The notes under the pieces: model-generated
Seen by the model: the letters and a program-made list of their open reading frames with translations, nothing else
What the model was told of the DNA's origin: nothing
Databases searched by the model: none
Source of the DNA: Chromatocurvus sp046260215
Lineage (GTDB): Bacteria > Pseudomonadota > Gammaproteobacteria > Pseudomonadales > Halieaceae
Direction: 5' to 3'
Length of the DNA: 5,818 nucleotides
Assembly (NCBI GenBank): GCA_046260215.1
Contig: JBHEPQ010000013.1
Span: forward strand, 1-5,818
Translations under genes and position numbers: made by a program
Shown here: piece after piece, positions 5,063 through 5,818 of the stretch
Layout: each line of letters opens with the position of its first letter
Numbering within the stretch: position 1 is the stretch's first letter

Positions 5063-5818
5063 CAGATCCTCTCTGTGCAGACGATGGTCACCGTCGGCGG
5101 TCGGCCATCGTGGCTGACGCGGAACGTCCGGCGCACGTCCCGATAGCCGCGCCGCGTGCCGACGGCGGTGTATTCCCCCGGTCGCAGCATGAGTTCCTCG
5201 CGTTCGAACCTGCCGAGCTGCGAGACTTTGTACAGCGTCACGTCTGTGCTGTTGTCCGACAGCAGAACGACGCGAACAGGCGTGTTGGACAGGGCGAGCT
5301 GTTTCTGCAGGTTGCGGATCTGTTCCTGCAGCACGGGCCCGCGGGCTTGTACGCTGCTTGCGTACTCCAGTAACTGCGCGGCGTTATCTGCGACGCTCTC
5401 GTCGCTCAGGCGGTCCGGGTCGTCGAGAATTGAGCGCAGGCGCGTGTCCAGTTCGGCGCGCTCCCGCGCCTGCCCCAGACCGCGCTGTGCAAAGAGAACG
5501 CTACTGTCAAGGTTCAGTGCGGTCTCGTAGGCGCTGATCGCCGCTGACCAGTCCTCCTTTTCCACCCTGGTGTCGGCCGTGCGCTGCAGCTGTCGCAGTT
5601 CGCTGGCAGTCTCCGCCACGCTGACCTCCTGCAGGGCTGTCGCCACTTCATTACTTCCCTCGCGCAATGCGCCGGCGCGTTTGAAATCCGCCCGGGCAGC
5701 GTCAAAACGCTGGCCCTCCAGCGCCGCGTAGCCACTGGACATGGCGTCGGCGAAGCGCCTGGCCTTCAGCGCCGCGCTGACACGCTGCAGCGCCTGCTGC
5801 GCCCGGCGATGCTCTGCG
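5062..5818 (-). CDS. TPR-like protein with C-terminal PEGA-like beta domain (5' end missing)
   Basis: The reading frame is open to the right edge of the window, so the N-terminus is missing; 251 residues and a TGA stop are visible. Visible residues 1 to about 125 are alanine-rich amphipathic helices with TPR-like spacing. The clearest are around residues 30-56 (ALEGQRFDAARADFKRA) and 82-116 (EDWSAAISAYETALNLDS). Residues 125-175 stay helical and polar. Residues 178-246 turn to beta strands ending in RPGEYTAVGTRRGYRDVRR, which resembles the PGxY...GYxxxxxxxxV pattern of PEGA-type domains. A TPR-plus-PEGA protein is usually a scaffold or binding protein in the envelope; any signal peptide or membrane anchor would lie outside the window. 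The stop overlaps the next gene's start by one base (TGATG), so the two are probably translationally coupled. Partner and exact function are unknown. Domain assignment is by eye. Confidence 0.85.
   Translation of the reverse strand, partial: AEHRRAQQALQRVSAALKARRFADAMSSGYAALEGQRFDAARADFKRAGALREGSNEVATALQEVSVAETASELRQLQRTADTRVEKEDWSAAISAYETALNLDSSVLFAQRGLGQARERAELDTRLRSILDDPDRLSDESVADNAAQLLEYASSVQARGPVLQEQIRNLQKQLALSNTPVRVVLLSDNSTDVTLYKVSQLGRFEREELMLRPGEYTAVGTRRGYRDVRRTFRVSHDGRPPTVTIVCTERI
5067..5073 (-). promoter_or_regulatory. Ribosome binding site of the PEGA/FGE-like gene
   Basis: GAGAGGA lies 4 nt before the ATG at 5062, inside the last codons of the upstream gene. It supports this start and indicates that the one-base overlap start does not depend only on reinitiation. 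Confidence 0.6.

Noticed and set aside
4073..5146. 357-residue plus-strand open frame
   Set aside because: It is antisense to the PEGA repeats, with no recognisable domain and no convincing start signal; it is a composition artefact of the real gene.
5740..5742. ATG at 5742 as the true start of the TPR-like gene
   Set aside because: The frame continues upstream to the window edge with the same alanine-rich helical character, so this is probably an internal methionine.

Overview
The window looks like chromosome from a fairly GC-rich Gram-negative bacterium. The envelope-protein families and the style of the vWA protein suggest a gammaproteobacterium, possibly a marine one. That placement is inference; no rRNA or housekeeping marker is present to fix it. 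All supportable coding sequence is on the minus strand and packed almost end to end. Gaps between genes are 7 to 13 nt, and two junctions are TGATG one-base stop/start overlaps. No tRNA, rRNA, mobile element, CRISPR array, promoter or terminator is visible. The window is the interior of one operon that runs off both ends.

In transcription order (right to left) the genes are: (1) the 3' part of a TPR-like protein with a C-terminal PEGA-like beta domain (5818-5062); (2) a 698-residue membrane-anchored protein with about five PEGA-type repeats and a C-terminal formylglycine-generating-enzyme-like (SUMF1/FGE-sulfatase) domain lacking the catalytic cysteine pair (5062-2966); (3) a small, very acidic exported protein with a signal peptide (2952-2629); (4) a MotA/TolQ/ExbB-family proton-channel subunit (2616-1816); (5) a degenerate Hsp70/actin-like protein with a C-terminal FHA-like domain (1816-563); (6) the 5' part of a GTG-initiated protein with one N-terminal membrane helix carrying an aspartate, a long coiled coil, and the start of a von Willebrand factor A domain with an intact DxSxS MIDAS motif (555-1).

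The set reads as one envelope complex. Gene 4 would be the stator or channel subunit. Gene 6 is the best candidate for its partner, with an ExbD/TolR/MotB-like single helix joined to a vWA cargo domain instead of a peptidoglycan-binding or TonB-interacting domain. Genes 1, 2 and 3 would supply periplasmic or membrane-associated scaffold and binding modules. Gene 5 would be a cytoplasmic adaptor derived from Hsp70 that has probably lost nucleotide binding. I do not recognise this combination as a named, characterised system. The most interesting proposal is a proton-motive-force-driven machine of the ExbBD/MotAB type with a vWA domain as its output.
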